NCBI GenBank assembly: GCA_001953215.1
Contig: CP019169.1
Location: forward strand, 4,526,001-4,590,000
Source of the DNA: Betaproteobacteria bacterium GR16-43
Lineage (GTDB): Bacteria > Pseudomonadota > Gammaproteobacteria > Burkholderiales > Usitatibacteraceae
Length of the DNA: 64,000 nt
Reading direction: 5' to 3'
Notes under the pieces: model-generated
What the model was told of the DNA's origin: nothing
Databases searched by the model: none
Seen by the model: only the letters and a program-made list of their open reading frames with translations
Program-made: the position numbers and the translations under genes
Part shown: positions 62,483 through 64,000 of the stretch, piece by piece
Position numbering within the stretch: the stretch's first letter is position 1
Layout: every line of letters begins with the position of its first letter

Positions 62483-62824
62483 TCACCGCCCCTGGCTCTT
62501 CACGAAGTCGTAGGCCGCCAGGAAGATTTCGGCGTCCTTTTCGTACTCCGTGACATCCGCGCGCTCGATCTGCACCCACTCCTTTGAACTGGGCAGGCCG
62601 GCCGGATGGAATGGCGAAACATTCTCCCGCGAGAACTGCAGGTCCCGCGCCATGGCTGCGGGAACACGCAGTCCGACGCCGTTGCCGTTGATGCAGGCGA
62701 ACATCCGGTCTTTCACGAAGTAGGCATCGAGGCCGTTGATCTTCTTCGTCGTCGCACCGGGAAACTTGAGCACGATGGCGTCGATCAGCGGCTTGCAGTT
62801 GGGCTTCTGGGCATCGGTCGTCAT
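62483..62824 (-). CDS. Small TfoX/YjbR-like domain protein
   Basis: The 113-residue protein has the short alpha/beta pattern of the TfoX N-terminal and MmcQ/YjbR families (KKINGLDAYFVKDRMFACINGNGVGLRVP, then WVQIE). These domains are small DNA-binding-like folds of uncertain role. The ATG at 62824 is preferred to an in-frame ATG at 62848; no Shine-Dalgarno sequence supports either. It precedes the synthase gene by 159 bases, which hold only a run of AT-rich sequence and no recognisable site. Confidence 0.7.
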   Translation of the reverse strand: MTTDAQKPNCKPLIDAIVLKFPGATTKKINGLDAYFVKDRMFACINGNGVGLRVPAAMARDLQFSRENVSPFHPAGLPSSKEWVQIERADVTEYEKDAEIFLAAYDFVKSQGR

Positions 62825-62948
62825 GAGCGAATGATAATCCCATCCCAATGTTCACCACCGCACAGACGGTGAACGCAATGCGCGTCGATACTCGCGTCCT
62901 TCGGCATTGGCGCACACGGGCATCGTCCCGGGATCGGAAAAAATTACA

Positions 62949-64000
62949 TGGCTACCTCCGCTCGTTTGTTGAGACTCGGATCCCTGCTGCTCGTCGGCAT
63001 GCTGATGGTGAGCGCGGCGCTGACCGGATGCGGAGGCGACGGGGGACGCGATCCCGTCCTCGGCCCGCCCGGCATCGCCCTCGCCGCGCCGACCGTGACC
63101 GCCGTGGTCCCGATCAACGGGGCGACGGGCGTGATGATCAACACGGCGCTCACTGCTGCATTCAGCACCGCAATGGCGCCGGCCACGATCAACGCCGGCA
63201 CGTTCACGGTCGTTTGCCCCACGGGCTCCGCGATCGCAGGCGCCGTGTCCTACAACGCGGGTACGCACGTCGCGACCTTCACTCCAGCTGCGAACCTTCC
63301 CGTGCAGTCGCTGTGCACCGCCACGATCACGACCGGCGCGACCGATACCGCCGGCATCGGATTGGCCGCGAACTTCGTCTGGTCCTTCACGACCGGTGCG
63401 GCACCGGACACGACCCGGCCCCGCGTGATCTCGACCGTCCCCGCGACGACGATTCCCGGACCGACGCCGGGTGTTGCCACCAACACCGCGATCAGCGCGA
63501 CCTTCAGCGAAGACATGGCGCCCGGAACGCTCACCACGTCCAGCTTCACGGTGGTATGCGCGCCTTCCTGCGTGTCCCCCACGGGCACGGTGACCTACAA
63601 CGTTGGCAACCGGACCGCGGTCTTCATGCCCGCCGGCGCGCTGAACGCCGGTACGACCTACACGGCGACGATCACCACGGCGGCCACCGATCTCGCGGGC
63701 AATGCGCTCGCGGGCAATCAGGGCCCGCTGCCGGGCGCGAGCAACTACGTCTGGACCTTCACGACCGGGGGTCCCGCGGCAACCACGGGCATCACGGTGG
63801 CTTCCACCAATCCGCTCTCGGCCGCCGGCAGCGTGTGCCCGACCGCGACGATCAACGCCACCTTCAACGTGGCCTCGGGCATGCGACTGGATCCCGCGTC
63901 GGTCAACACCACGAGCTTCACGGTGACCGGGCCGGCCCCGGCATCGACACCGGTCACCGCGTCTTCGGTTGCACTCGACTTCGCGACGGGCCGCATCGCG
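62949..64000 (+). CDS. Lipoprotein with tandem Ig-like (Big_5/SbsA-type) domains, 3' end outside window
   Basis: The visible 350 codons encode a lipoprotein (signal MLMVSAALTGC with lipid on the cysteine) followed by at least three Ig-like domains of about 110 residues. Each opens like VTAVVPINGATGVMINTALTAAFSTAM and contains TFTV, VSYNAGTHVATFTPA and ATITTGATD segments. Such domains are found in surface adhesins and S-layer-like proteins. The gene has no stop in the window, so its length and C-terminal function are unknown. It is divergent from the TfoX/YjbR-like gene. Confidence 0.85.

Overview
The window is gene-dense, high-GC chromosomal DNA with very short intergenic gaps and many 4-base ATGA or GTGA overlaps between consecutive genes. 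Gene content (TRAP transporters, a Gram-negative porin, RlmD, iron-type superoxide dismutase, ligase-associated Lhr helicase with PdeM, DUF3034) and the types of short palindromic repeat point to a free-living betaproteobacterium. I cannot fix the genus from sequence alone. There is no rRNA, phage, insertion sequence or CRISPR array. Three tRNA genes are present, all on the minus strand: Arg-ACG, Ser-GCT and Ser-TGA.

Layout. 1-2.1 kb: 5' part of a porin gene divergent from a LysR regulator, then tRNA-Arg. 2.1-5.8 kb: a KaiC-like ATPase coupled to a hybrid histidine kinase, and a fatty acid hydroxylase family protein. 6-13 kb: tRNA-Ser, lysC coupled to a prolyl oligopeptidase, and a large CHASE-PAS-GGDEF-EAL protein. 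13-18 kb: a probable hexuronate oxidation locus (FadR-type regulator and TRAP binding protein, divergent from a uronate dehydrogenase-like enzyme, a small monooxygenase-fold protein and an SMP-30 lactonase). 18-22.4 kb: secreted proteins, tRNA-Ser and a BI-1/YccA protein. 22.5-28 kb: a coupled minus-strand chain ending in rlmD. 28-36 kb: a beta-propeller protein, a Nudix hydrolase, pdeM with the Lhr helicase, a hydroxyacid dehydrogenase and an alkaline phosphatase family lipoprotein. 36-42 kb: a small HExxH protein, a penicillin acylase, and a GspE-type ATPase coupled to a degenerate J-domain protein. 42-45 kb: a dctPQM TRAP operon whose dctM carries a frameshift. 45-51 kb: Tim44-like protein, sodB, glycosyltransferase-like membrane protein, ABC exporter. 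51-55 kb: an ECF-sigma regulated cluster. 55-64 kb: M28 peptidase, a minus-strand run headed by a PgaC-like synthase and a beta-barrel protein, and the start of an Ig-like lipoprotein.

The most interesting region is 51.2-54.7 kb. A sigma-region-2-only protein is translationally coupled to a ChrR-like cupin. It is followed by DUF3034, an exported truncated hemoglobin and a cupredoxin, and a complete ECF sigma gene faces them. An identical bipartite element, TGAATCC-N17-CGTAGTCC, precedes both the sigma-like gene and the DUF3034 gene, which suggests one regulon.

The window also holds at least five different short palindromic repeat families. Two of them are inserted in frame inside the Lhr helicase gene.
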